From the NCBI GenBank assembly GCA_035939775.1, contig DASZFO010000264.1, positions 1 through 47,163 on the forward strand: a stretch of 47,163 bases of DNA, written 5' to 3'. Both the position numbers and the translations under genes were made by a program. The notes beneath the pieces were generated by a model that saw only the letters and a program-made list of their open reading frames with translations, was not told where the DNA came from and did no database searches. Below, in pieces: positions 1 through 7,594 of this stretch (positions within the stretch are counted from its first letter, which is position 1; each line of letters opens with the position of its first letter). This DNA comes from Pirellulales bacterium. GTDB lineage: Bacteria; Planctomycetota; Planctomycetia; Pirellulales; DATAWG01.

Positions 1-1550
1 AAAAGGTGCCCGTCGATGGCGTCATTCTCGAAGGTTCGAGCGCCGTCGATGAATCGCTGGTGACGGGGGAATCGATCCCTGTCGAGAAGCGCGCCGGCGA
101 TCGTGTGATCGGCGGGACGGTGAACGGAACGGGCGGATTTCTGATGCGAGCGGAAAAGGTCGGCAGTGAAACGCTCTTGGCCCAAATCGTCGAAATGGTC
201 AGCGCCGCACAGCGCTCGCGAGCGCCGATCCAGCGGCTGGCCGACACGGTCGCTTCCTATTTCGTCCCGGCGGTTATCGCCGTCGCGGTCGTCACGTTCG
301 TCGTCTGGGCGCTTGTTGGCCCGACGCCGGCCCTTGCTTATGCCGTGGTCAATTCCGTGGCGGTGCTGATCATCGCCTGCCCTTGCGCGCTCGGGCTGGC
401 CACGCCGATGTCGATCATGGTCGGAATCGGCCGCGGCGCGCATGCCGGGGTGCTCATCAAAAACGCCGAGGCGCTCGAAGTTTTGGAAAAGGTTGATACG
501 CTCGTCGTCGATAAGACGGGCACGCTCACGGAGGGCAAGCCGCGGTTAGTGTCGATTGTGCCGGTGGCCAGCCCCGGAACGCCGCGGGGCCCAGAGGGCA
601 CCCCGTTCCCTACGGACGCCCCTGTAGGGAACGGCCTCCGTGCCGTTCCGGGTGCACCTCCAACCTCGTCCACCGGCGAAGATTCCGAAGTCTTGCGTCT
701 GGCAGCGAGCTTGGAACGGGGCAGCGAGCATCCTTTGGCGGCGGCGATCGTGGGCGCCGCGCAAGAGTGCGGGCTGGATATGACCAGCGCCGAGAATTTT
801 CAATCGTTGACCGGTCGCGGCATCACGGGAACGATCGGCGGCCGCAAGGCCGCGCTGGGGAATCGCAAGTTGATGGACGAGCAGAACGTCGCGCTCGGCG
901 AATTGTCGGGCGAAGCGGAACAACTGCGTCGCGACGGCCAAACCGTCATGTTCCTAGCCTTCGACGGCAAGCCGGCGGGGCTGCTCGGCGTCGCCGATCC
1001 GATCAAGCCCTCCACTGCCGAGGCGATCCAATCGCTGCGCGAATGCGGAGTGCGGATCGTCATGCTCACCGGCGATAGCCGCACGACGGCCGAGGCAGTG
1101 GCACGGAAGCTGGGGATCGATCAAGTCGAAGCTGAGGTGCTCCCTGAGCGGAAGCATGAGGTCGTGAAACGCCTTCAATCCGAAGGGCACATTGTGGCGA
1201 TGGCCGGTGATGGGGTGAACGATGCCCCCGCCTTGGCCCAAGCCCAGGTGGGCATCGCGATGGGCACGGGGACCGACGTGGCCATGCAGAGCGCCGGCGT
1301 GACGCTCGTCACAGGAGACCTCCGCGGGATCGCCCGCGCCCGCAATCTCAGCCAGGCCACGATGCGGAACATTCGCCAGAACCTGTTCTTCGCCTTCATC
1401 TACAACATGCTCGGTGTGCCAATCGCGGCGGGCGTGCTCTACCCATTCTTCGGAATCCTTCTCAGCCCGATCATCGCCGCGGCCGCGATGAGCTTCAGCT
1501 CCGTCTCGGTGGTGAGCAACGCCCTGCGGCTGCGACGGCTGCGGCTGTGA
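1..1550 (+). CDS. copA: Cu+-type P-type ATPase, 3' part (5' end outside window)
   Basis: Partial gene: the reading frame is open to the left edge, so the N-terminal metal-binding domain and first membrane helices are missing. The visible part starts in the actuator domain (SLVTGES), then has the membrane CPCALG motif near base 378, the phosphorylation motif DKTGT near base 510, the nucleotide-domain SEHPLA motif and the hinge GDGVND near base 1205. The last helices carry YN and [11 protein letters not shown], the pattern of the Cu+/Ag+ (PIB-1) subgroup, so it probably exports Cu+ from the cytoplasm. Between DKTGT and SEHPLA there is a proline/glycine-rich stretch ([13 protein letters not shown] and [10 protein letters not shown]) that is encoded by an inserted palindromic repeat (576-649). 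It lies beside an ars operon and upstream of Cus-like genes. Confidence 0.93.
   Translation, partial: KVPVDGVILEGSSAVDESLVTGESIPVEKRAGDRVIGGTVNGTGGFLMRAEKVGSETLLAQIVEMVSAAQRSRAPIQRLADTVASYFVPAVIAVAVVTFVVWALVGPTPALAYAVVNSVAVLIIACPCALGLATPMSIMVGIGRGAHAGVLIKNAEALEVLEKVDTLVVDKTGTLTEGKPRLVSIVPVASPGTPRGPEGTPFPTDAPVGNGLRAVPGAPPTSSTGEDSEVLRLAASLERGSEHPLAAAIVGAAQECGLDMTSAENFQSLTGRGITGTIGGRKAALGNRKLMDEQNVALGELSGEAEQLRRDGQTVMFLAFDGKPAGLLGVADPIKPSTAEAIQSLRECGVRIVMLTGDSRTTAEAVARKLGIDQVEAEVLPERKHEVVKRLQSEGHIVAMAGDGVNDAPALAQAQVGIAMGTGTDVAMQSAGVTLVTGDLRGIARARNLSQATMRNIRQNLFFAFIYNMLGVPIAAGVLYPFFGILLSPIIAAAAMSFSSVSVVSNALRLRRLRL
576..649. repeat. Palindromic repeat inside copA (family R1)
   Basis: Bases 576-613 are the reverse complement, with one mismatch, of the 38 bp at 39410-39447, and are close to 37852-37889. 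A second arm at 624-649 starts GTAGGGAACGG and pairs with CCGTTCCCTAC at 603-613, so the element can fold as a hairpin. It is read in frame as [13 protein letters not shown], in the nucleotide-binding domain region between DKTGT and SEHPLA, and keeps the ATPase frame open. Confidence 0.85.
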
Positions 1551-1603
1551 CCCGTCGCCGATGCCATCCGACCTGCCGCTTGACCATTTCCCACGCCTAA
1601 ACT

Positions 1604-1623
1604 ATATTCGCGAACACGAATAT
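1604..1623. promoter_or_regulatory. Probable ArsR operator
   Basis: A perfect inverted repeat, ATATTCG-6-CGAATAT, lies directly at the arsR start, and its last two bases are the first two of the ATG. ArsR/SmtB repressors bind such short dyads. A site that covers the start codon would allow simple autorepression of the three-gene ars operon. The link to ArsR is inferred from position. Confidence 0.6.
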
Positions 1624-1969
1624 GAAAACCAAGGCGATAAACCGCGTCGACTTGATGTTTCGGGCGTTTTCCGACCTGACGCGGCTGCGCATTCTGCACT
1701 TGCTTCGCTGCGGGGAATTATGCGTTTGCGATCTGGTCGGCACGCTCGCCGTGCCGCAGCCGAAGGCCTCGCGGCACCTCGCTTATTTGCGGAGGGCCGG
1801 CCTGGTGGTCGCCCGCCGCGAAGGTTTGTGGAGCTATTATCGCCTTGCGCCTGCTCGCAACGCGTTTCACGGCAAGCTGCTCGAATGCCTGGCAAGCTGT
1901 TTCAACGACGTACCGGAACTGGCCACGGACGCGAAGCGACTCGCCGTCCGCGGGAAACGTTGCTGTTAG
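1622..1969 (+). CDS. arsR: ArsR-family arsenic-responsive repressor
   Basis: This 115-residue winged-helix protein has the usual ArsR length. The metalloid-binding signature ELCVCDL is at residues 32-38 (Cys34 and Cys36), inside the helix that precedes the recognition helix (PQPKASRHLAYLRRAGLV). The C-terminus ends in a Cys pair (114-115), a possible extra ligand. In this family As(III) or Sb(III) binding to the Cys residues releases DNA. No Shine-Dalgarno is seen before the ATG, and a dyad overlaps the start, so the message may be leaderless or nearly so. It is the first gene of arsR-aqpS-arsC, with only 32 bases between its stop and the aqpS start. Confidence 0.93.
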   Translation: MKTKAINRVDLMFRAFSDLTRLRILHLLRCGELCVCDLVGTLAVPQPKASRHLAYLRRAGLVVARREGLWSYYRLAPARNAFHGKLLECLASCFNDVPELATDAKRLAVRGKRCC

Positions 1970-2001
1970 TTTTTTTTGCGCCCATCTATTCGCTTACACG
2001 C

Positions 2002-2661
2002 ATGAATAAGCTCGTCGCCGAAGCCATTGGCACGTTTGCGCTCGTCTTCGCGGGCACCGGGGCGATCGTGGTCAACGACGTGTCGCATGGGCAGGTGACG
2101 CACGTCGGCATCGCGTTGACTTTCGGTCTGGTGGTCATGACGATGATCTACGCGGTCGGCGACGTGTCGGGCGCGCACCTGAATCCGGCGGTGACGCTGG
2201 GGTTTTGGTTCGCGCGTCGCCTGCCGGGCCGAGCTATTGCGCCGTATCTGCTGAGCCAAATGGTCGGAGCGCTGGCCGCCAGCGGCCTGATGCGGGCAAT
2301 GTTCGATCATCCGACGCTGGGGGTCACGCGCCCGGCCGGATCGGCTCAACAATCGTTCGCGCTCGAAGCCGTGATGACCGCGATGCTGATGTTCGTCATT
2401 CTGACGGTGACGTCGGGATCGAAAGAGAAGGGGCTGCTGGCCGGGATCGCGATCGGCGGGGTGATCGCGTTCGAGGCGCTTTTCGGCGGGCCGATCTCGG
2501 GGGCCTCGATGAACCCGGCCCGCTCGCTCGCCCCCGCCGTCGTCAGCGGGAATCTCGAATACATCTGGCTATACATCATAGCTCCGCCGCTCGGCGCACT
2601 CGTCGCAGTAATCGGTTTCCATTGCGTTCGAACCGAGGAGGAGAATCATGAAAAAGCTTAA
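2002..2661 (+). CDS. aqpS: Aquaglyceroporin of the MIP family, probable arsenite channel
   Basis: This 219-residue six-helix channel protein has the two hallmark half-helix motifs, HLNPAVT (NPA at 61-63) and SMNPARS (NPA at 171-173). The frame is open further upstream, but that part overlaps arsR, so the ATG that gives [11 protein letters not shown], the normal MIP N-terminus, is chosen. Set between arsR and arsC, it matches the arrangement known from Sinorhizobium meliloti, where AqpS lets As(III) formed by ArsC leave the cell down its gradient. No ArsB or Acr3 pump is in the window. Its last 14 bases overlap arsC, which suggests translational coupling. Substrate choice is inferred from context; plain glycerol or water transport is possible. 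Confidence 0.88.
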   Translation: MNKLVAEAIGTFALVFAGTGAIVVNDVSHGQVTHVGIALTFGLVVMTMIYAVGDVSGAHLNPAVTLGFWFARRLPGRAIAPYLLSQMVGALAASGLMRAMFDHPTLGVTRPAGSAQQSFALEAVMTAMLMFVILTVTSGSKEKGLLAGIAIGGVIAFEALFGGPISGASMNPARSLAPAVVSGNLEYIWLYIIAPPLGALVAVIGFHCVRTEEENHEKA

Positions 2662-3115
2662 CGTGCTATTCCTTTGCACCGGCAATTCATGCCGCAGCCA
2701 AATGGCTGAAGCGTTGCTCCGGGCAAAACATGGCGACCGGTTTGAAGCCTTTAGCGCGGGCATGGAGCCAAAAGGCATTCATCCGCTCACGCTCCAGGTG
2801 CTCAACGAAATCGGGATCGACACGAGCGAGCTGCGGTCGAAATCAGTCACGGAGTATCTCGGCAAGCTGTGGGTGCATTATCTGGTGATCGTCTGCCAAA
2901 ACGCGGCCGAAAGTTGCCCGCGCATTTTTCCCGGCATGGTCAAGCGTTTCTTCTGGCCGTTCGACGATCCGCCGGCTTTCCAGGGCACCGACTTGGAAAA
3001 GCTGGAGAAATTCCGCGAGGTCCGCGCCGCGATCGCCGCCGCGATCGACGACTGGGTGAGCGACCTCGAAGCGTCCGGCCAGTTGGACAGCGTCGTTGGC
3101 GGACAGGTTGAATAA
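2648..3115 (+). CDS. arsC: Arsenate reductase, low-molecular-weight phosphatase (thioredoxin-coupled) type
   Basis: The 155-residue protein starts with the phosphatase P-loop CTGNSCRS (Cys10, Cys15, Arg16). It has Cys83 and Cys90 in VCQNAAESC, the positions of the relay cysteines in the plasmid pI258 ArsC family (Cys10/Cys82/Cys89). It should reduce As(V) to As(III), with thioredoxin as electron donor. A strong purine-rich Shine-Dalgarno (gaggagga) lies within the end of aqpS, and the two genes overlap by 14 bases. The product, As(III), is the expected substrate of the channel encoded just before it. The gene ends 9 bases from the convergent sialidase-fold gene. Confidence 0.93.
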   Translation: MKKLNVLFLCTGNSCRSQMAEALLRAKHGDRFEAFSAGMEPKGIHPLTLQVLNEIGIDTSELRSKSVTEYLGKLWVHYLVIVCQNAAESCPRIFPGMVKRFFWPFDDPPAFQGTDLEKLEKFREVRAAIAAAIDDWVSDLEASGQLDSVVGGQVE

Positions 3116-3124
3116 GCGCGGACA

Positions 3125-4270
3125 CTACCGACCGCGATCCAAAACGACCGCGCGGATTCGATCGGGTCCGTCGTTGTCCGCGCACTCCCAGGCGGCGATG
3201 ACCGGGCCCTTGCCGTTCGCCGCGCCGGCAACGACGCAATTCGATCCGCGCTCGGCCAGTTCCGCCGGCGTGTCCGAGTTCGGTCGCAACAGCATGACGT
3301 GCCCTGGACGACCGGTGGTCCATGTCAAGTAGACTCCGTCGGCTCCGGCGGCCGCCCAACCTTGTCCCCCCTCGCCCAGCAGAGTTTCCGACTCCCCGGG
3401 ACTGCACCGGAATATCTCCTTGTCTCGTCTCCAGATCGTGACGACGCGGCCGTCGGTGTCGCAAGCCAATCCGCCGCCATCCATCGGACAGGCGTCGAGC
3501 GGCCATGTGCCATGGCCCAATTTGGCGGCTCGATCGAATGTTCGCCCGTTGTCTTTGGAGTTGACGAAATACATATCGCGGTTGCCCGACAACTGGTTGC
3601 GCCACATCACGTGCAGGCCGCCATCCGGGCCGTAGGCGACTTGCGGCTGGCAGCATTGACAGACACTCCCGTCGGGCGATTTGTAAATCAATCTTTCGTC
3701 GTGCCAACTATCGCCGCCATCCGTCGATCTCGCGCCGTACACTTGCGTCTTCTTCTCACGCAAATCCAACCAGACGCAATAAAACGTGCCGTCTGGCGCC
3801 GCGGCCAAGTGATGAAGCCCCTCGCGGGCCGCGGCCGGGACGCCGTTGACCTGCACCGGTCCCTTCCACGTCTTCGCACCATCATCGGATCGCCACGCCA
3901 ATAGATCGCCGTCCTGGCCATGTCCGCGCTCGCCGCCTACCGCCGTGACAACGACCGATTTCTCAGCCGCGGCGATGCGTGGCCCGCGGCGCATTCCGAG
4001 GGCCAAGGCGCCTACCTGGCCAACCTTGCTCGGCTGGCCGAAGCTTTTTCCCCCATTGTCCGATACGGTGCAGAAGATGGAATTCCCGGCTCCAAAGACC
4101 AGATAAACCTTCCCGAGCGGACTGACCGCAACTTGCGGCTGCCGCGCTTCCGGGAAGGCGGGCTTCATCACGACGCTGACCGATTCCACCGCGGCAACCG
4201 GTCGCGGAAGGCACAACAAAGTCGCAAAGAACGTTTCGGTGATGAGAACGATTCGGCCCACGGTTTTCAC
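3125..4270 (-). CDS. Secreted BNR/sialidase-fold protein with Cys motifs
   Basis: The mature part shows the repeated pattern of a six-bladed beta-propeller with Asp-box-like repeats (SDNGGKSF, SDDGAKTW, STDGGDSW, SKDNGRTF). The chosen GTG start gives an N-terminal hydrophobic signal peptide ending near PVAA. An in-frame ATG at 4381 would add 37 unlikely residues, but the GTG has a poorly spaced Shine-Dalgarno, so the start is uncertain. It carries a clustered motif VCQCCQP and a later ACPMDGG, which suggest metal binding or disulfides; true sialidase catalytic residues were not identified. It lies between the ars operon and the Cus-like genes, so a role in metal handling at the cell surface is possible but unproven. 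Confidence 0.8.
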   Translation of the reverse strand: MKTVGRIVLITETFFATLLCLPRPVAAVESVSVVMKPAFPEARQPQVAVSPLGKVYLVFGAGNSIFCTVSDNGGKSFGQPSKVGQVGALALGMRRGPRIAAAEKSVVVTAVGGERGHGQDGDLLAWRSDDGAKTWKGPVQVNGVPAAAREGLHHLAAAPDGTFYCVWLDLREKKTQVYGARSTDGGDSWHDERLIYKSPDGSVCQCCQPQVAYGPDGGLHVMWRNQLSGNRDMYFVNSKDNGRTFDRAAKLGHGTWPLDACPMDGGGLACDTDGRVVTIWRRDKEIFRCSPGESETLLGEGGQGWAAAGADGVYLTWTTGRPGHVMLLRPNSDTPAELAERGSNCVVAGAANGKGPVIAAWECADNDGPDRIRAVVLDRGR

Positions 4271-4379
4271 CCCTTTGAGAATCTTTGCCTTTTGGTTTGA
4301 TTCACATTTCGCGGCAGACAGAAGGCCGATAAAGTATAATGGAGTGGAAGGGTGCGGAGCGAGCAAAGAGTTGATTTGC

Positions 4380-4403
4380 ATTGTAGGGCCTGTCAGCTAC
4401 AAT
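4380..4403. promoter_or_regulatory. Dyad between divergent genes, possible operator
   Basis: ATTGTAG at 4380-4386 and CTACAAT at 4397-4403 form a perfect 7-bp inverted repeat, spaced by 10 bases. It lies between the minus-strand sialidase-fold gene and the plus-strand Cys-rich gene. It could be a shared operator for both directions. No regulator gene is nearby, so this is only a candidate. Confidence 0.3.
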
Positions 4404-4429
4404 TAGCTGCGCACCGGAAGGAATGACTT

Positions 4430-4969
4430 GTGACGAACAGCAAGGCTCTAACTAGATTGCTCCACCGCTGGGCGTTCTCCGGCGTGATTTGGGCGATGGT
4501 GCCGCTGGCAGTTGTCAGTGGCATGCCGACGACGAGTTGCGGCTGCTTCAAATGCTGTTGCGGTGCAACGTGCTCCGTCGATCATTCTTCAGCGACTGAC
4601 TCGTGCCGGTCGAACGAAGCCGCACCGGCCGCCGAGAGACACAACTCATGCACGGAGATTGGTCGGAACGGCAACCGACCCTCGTGTTGCTGCGGTGGCG
4701 ACCACAACATTCGCGCACTCCCTCAGACCAACCGTGCGCCAACTGGCAAGGGATTCTCCGACGATCAGCATCGTTGCCAAATGGTGATCGCCGTCCGTCA
4801 CGCGGTGCAGCCGACCGTGACCAAGCCACACAATAATCGCGCGCCGGCGTTGAGCGCGCTGACAGTTGAATTCGCGCACCGCGGGTTTAGAGATTCTGAT
4901 CGACCGGAGAACGTCCACACCGGTCCGCCGGTCGATCTGATTGTGACGCTCGGGCATCTTCTCATTTGA
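4430..4969 (+). CDS. Small Cys-rich exported protein, candidate metal-binding
   Basis: A 179-residue protein that starts at GTG, with Shine-Dalgarno ggaagga 7 bases upstream. Residues 1-33 look like a signal peptide or membrane anchor (basic start, then WAFSGVIWAMVPLAVVSGM). It is followed by dense cysteines, CGCFKCCCGATC and later SCCCGGDH, and by several His. The first hydrophobic stretch ends just before the Cys cluster, which would place the cluster outside the cytoplasm. It lies 322 bases upstream of the CusB-like adaptor and divergent from the sialidase-fold gene. A role as a periplasmic copper or silver binder is plausible from the composition and neighbours. I do not recognise a named family. 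Confidence 0.7.
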   Translation: MTNSKALTRLLHRWAFSGVIWAMVPLAVVSGMPTTSCGCFKCCCGATCSVDHSSATDSCRSNEAAPAAERHNSCTEIGRNGNRPSCCCGGDHNIRALPQTNRAPTGKGFSDDQHRCQMVIAVRHAVQPTVTKPHNNRAPALSALTVEFAHRGFRDSDRPENVHTGPPVDLIVTLGHLLI

Positions 4970-5291
4970 TGCCGCTTCCGCGCGGCTTCAATCTTCCCGC
5001 CGCGCCCGCCGAACGGCGCCTTTCCGACCATTCCGCTCATTGCACGGACTGATCGCCCGTGAAGAGGTCGGATTGAATTTCAGACGGCCGTCGTCACAAG
5101 GCTCCATGCGCTGAGTTCAATACTGGGCAGGCAAGCAGTGTTGACGCCAACTTTCCTCTCGGAATGGTACCGAGCCGGATGCTCATTCGCGAAACTGACA
5201 TTCCCCCAAAGTGGCGGTACTCGTAACATTCGGACCCCAAAATCGCTTACGGAATCGTTCGGTCGAATCGACCAAGAAATACCGGTGCTTC
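4970..5291. other. 322-base gap upstream of the adaptor gene
   Basis: No convincing gene was found. Open frames cross the region but lack coding character, and the adaptor frame extends to 5211 without a good start. A weak TTGACG near 5141 could be a -35 element, but I see no good -10 partner. No strong hairpin was seen. Confidence 0.4.
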
Positions 5292-7463
5292 ATGGCTCAT
5301 CAAGATCCGATTTCCAACACTCCTCCCGAATCCACTCCGCCCTCTATCGTCGCGGACGTTTTCAAGCCCGATCATGCGGCGACCCCACCGATCACCGGCT
5401 GGAAGCGCGTGCGCTTTCTATTCAAGGTGATCGAGATCCGCATGCGGTTTATCCTGATCCTCGTCGTGACGTTTGTCTTGATCGGCAAGTGGGAAACGAT
5501 CAAGAACTTCTGGGAGAAATGGACCCGACCGGCGGCCTCCACTGCCGCGAAAGCGCAATCCGATACGGAATACTTCTGCCCGATGCACCCTTCCGTTGTG
5601 CGCGACGGACTGGAGCCCGACGGCTCGGTTCCAAAGTGCCCGATCTGCGGAATGCCCTTGTCGCTGCACAAGAAGGGAGCGCGCGCGGATTTGCCCGAGG
5701 GGGTCACCGCCCGCGTGCAGCTTTCGCCCGAGCGGATTCAGATGGCCGGGGTCGCCACGGCCGAGGTCGAATATCGCCCGTTGGTGAAGGAGATTCGCAC
5801 TTACGGCGTCGTCGATTACGACCAGTCGCGGCAGTCGCAAATCGTCAGCCGCACGGCCGGGTTCGTCGATAAGCTGTATGTCGATAAGACGTATGTCAGC
5901 GTCCGCCAAGGGGAGCCGCTGGCGCTGATCTACAGCCCGGATTTGCAGAGCACTGCCGACGACCTGGTGCTGGCGCTCAATCGCGGAGCGACCGATCTGG
6001 TCGAGAGCGGCAAGCAGCGGCTCAAGAACTTGGGGATCGCCGACAACGAGATCGACGAGGTCGTCGCCTCGCGCGAGCTGCTCGTTGCGTTGAAGCACGA
6101 CGACAAGGCGCAGGCCGATCAGGCCACGGAGAGTTTGCGAAAGCTCGGTATGTCGGATTCCGAAATCGACGATATCAAATCGACGCGACGCGCGCCAACC
6201 GGCCTCGTCATCCGCTCGCCGGTGAGCGGGCACGTCATCAACAAAGCAATCGTGCAGGGCGCCAAAGTCGATGCCGGCATGACGCTGTTCGACATCGCCG
6301 ATCTGACGCATGCCTGGATCGAGGCCGACGTGTTCGAGAACGACATTCCGCTCTTGCACGCCGGGCAGGAGGTCGAGGTAACGGTCGAAGGGCTGCCGAA
6401 CCAGGTGATTCACGGCCAGATTCTCCTCGTGCATCCGCACGTCGAGACGGCCAGCCGCACGAACCGCATCCGGATCGATTTGCCGAATCCCGACCACGAG
6501 CTGCGCCCGGGCATGTACGCCAATGTTACGGTGAAGGTACCGTTTCAAGAGATCGAGCCGTTCAAGAGCACGCTGGCCGCGGCTCAAGCGGGTCCGAAGG
6601 GGACCGACGACAAATCGCTGATCGAATTCCAGAAGACCTGCCCCGTCACCGGCAACAAGCTCGGCAGTATGGGGGCGCCCGTGAAGCGACAAGCGGGCGA
6701 TAAGATGGTGTTTCTCTGCTGCAAGAATTGCATCGAGAAGTTCGACGCCGCCAAGGATGAATATCTGGTCGCCCTCGCGCCGCCGCCGCAGGGCGTCGTG
6801 CTCACCGTGCCGGAGCGGGCCGTGATCGACACCGGATCGAAGAAGGTCGTTTACGTCGAGCGCGAGCCGGGCACGTTTGACGGCATCGAAGTGCAGTTGG
6901 GACCGGAGGCGGGCGGTTTCTTTCCGGTCGTGAAGGGGCTGCGGGCGGGCGACCGCGTTGCGGACCGAGGAGCGTTCTTGGTCGATGCCGATTCGAAGCT
7001 CAATCCGGCGGCCGCGGCAGCGTACATCGGGGCCAGCGGCGGGCCGTCGGCGGTCGCGCGCACCGCACCCCTCACCCCCGGCCCCTCTCCCGCAAGGAGA
7101 GAGGGGAGTGACGAAGCTGCTCCCGCCAAGAACGAGGGAAGCAGCGAATCGCCGACTCGAGGCAGTGCCGCGACTCAAACCGAACCGATGACGCTCACCA
7201 AACCGACGGCCGAGAACCTCAAGAACCTCGACAAGCTCACGCCAGCCGACCGCGCCGCGGCGCTGGCCCAACAGAACTGCCCGATCACGGATGCGGCCTT
7301 GGGCTCGATGGGAGTTCCGTTCAAAGTGGAATTGGTTCCCGGCACGACCGCGTTCCTCTGCTGTGACCAGTGCAAGGAAGAAGCCACCAAGGACCCGCGG
7401 AAGACGATCGAGAAACTGGCGCAGATGCAGCAAGCAATCAAGGAGGAAACCAAGAAACGGTAG
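5292..7463 (+). CDS. cusB: CusB-like periplasmic adaptor of an RND metal efflux pump, with extra Cys modules
   Basis: The 723-residue protein has one N-terminal membrane anchor (about residues 50-66) and then a heavy-metal-binding module with FCPMHPS (95-101) and CPICGM (116-121). A membrane-fusion core with a lipoyl/barrel and alpha-hairpin region follows. Two similar modules come after the core: CPVTGNKLGSMG with FLCCKNC (about 450-480) and CPITDAALGSMG with FLCCDQC (about 663-693), which resemble YHS-type metal-binding domains. The family links the inner-membrane pump to an outer-membrane channel and hands over Cu or Ag. Residues about 591-607 come from an inserted palindrome. The ATG giving MAHQD is chosen; an earlier ATG at 5211 would add 27 residues. 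The stop codon lies in a palindromic repeat. Confidence 0.9.
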   Translation: MAHQDPISNTPPESTPPSIVADVFKPDHAATPPITGWKRVRFLFKVIEIRMRFILILVVTFVLIGKWETIKNFWEKWTRPAASTAAKAQSDTEYFCPMHPSVVRDGLEPDGSVPKCPICGMPLSLHKKGARADLPEGVTARVQLSPERIQMAGVATAEVEYRPLVKEIRTYGVVDYDQSRQSQIVSRTAGFVDKLYVDKTYVSVRQGEPLALIYSPDLQSTADDLVLALNRGATDLVESGKQRLKNLGIADNEIDEVVASRELLVALKHDDKAQADQATESLRKLGMSDSEIDDIKSTRRAPTGLVIRSPVSGHVINKAIVQGAKVDAGMTLFDIADLTHAWIEADVFENDIPLLHAGQEVEVTVEGLPNQVIHGQILLVHPHVETASRTNRIRIDLPNPDHELRPGMYANVTVKVPFQEIEPFKSTLAAAQAGPKGTDDKSLIEFQKTCPVTGNKLGSMGAPVKRQAGDKMVFLCCKNCIEKFDAAKDEYLVALAPPPQGVVLTVPERAVIDTGSKKVVYVEREPGTFDGIEVQLGPEAGGFFPVVKGLRAGDRVADRGAFLVDADSKLNPAAAAAYIGASGGPSAVARTAPLTPGPSPARREGSDEAAPAKNEGSSESPTRGSAATQTEPMTLTKPTAENLKNLDKLTPADRAAALAQQNCPITDAALGSMGVPFKVELVPGTTAFLCCDQCKEEATKDPRKTIEKLAQMQQAIKEETKKR
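7072..7110. repeat. Palindromic repeat inside the CusB-like gene (family R2)
   Basis: CCCCTCTCC and GGAGAGAGGGG flank a five-base loop (7082-7105). The preceding ctcaccccc matches the same repeat inside the CusA-like gene at 10359-10455. It is read in frame as LTPGPSPARREGS, a proline-rich linker between the adaptor core and the last Cys module. Confidence 0.75.
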
Positions 7464-7545
7464 GGTGCGTCAAGTCCGCGCAGACGCACCGCACTTCGGT
7501 CGTTCACGGTGCGTCTGCGCGGAGGAACCGCTTGACACACCCTAC
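7461..7545. repeat. Long inverted repeat between cusB and cusA (family R3)
   Basis: The left arm has TAGGGTGCGTCAAG (7461-7474) and CGCGCAGACGCACCG; the right arm has CGGTGCGTCTGCGCGG and CTTGACACACCCTA (7531-7544). The arms are near-complementary over about 35 bases, with a small asymmetry. The first three bases are the stop codon of the CusB-like gene. It may also act as an mRNA-stability or attenuation hairpin before cusA. Confidence 0.8.
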
Positions 7546-7594
7546 GCAGATCGCCTTCCCCAATCCCTAGTCCCCGGCCCCCAGTCCCGATTCA

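Noticed and set aside
1561-2001. N-terminal extension of the aquaporin frame
   Set aside because: This part overlaps arsR and encodes Arg/Ala-rich sequence with no family match; the MIP N-terminus starts at 2002.
5418-7433. Minus-strand open frame of 671 codons opposite the adaptor gene
   Set aside because: It is a shadow of the GC-rich adaptor gene, with Arg/His-rich, low-complexity translation and no recognisable domain.
7461-7545. Rho-independent terminator between cusB and cusA
   Set aside because: The stem is too long and is not followed by a U-tract, and it looks like a dispersed repeat; cusA is likely in the same transcript.
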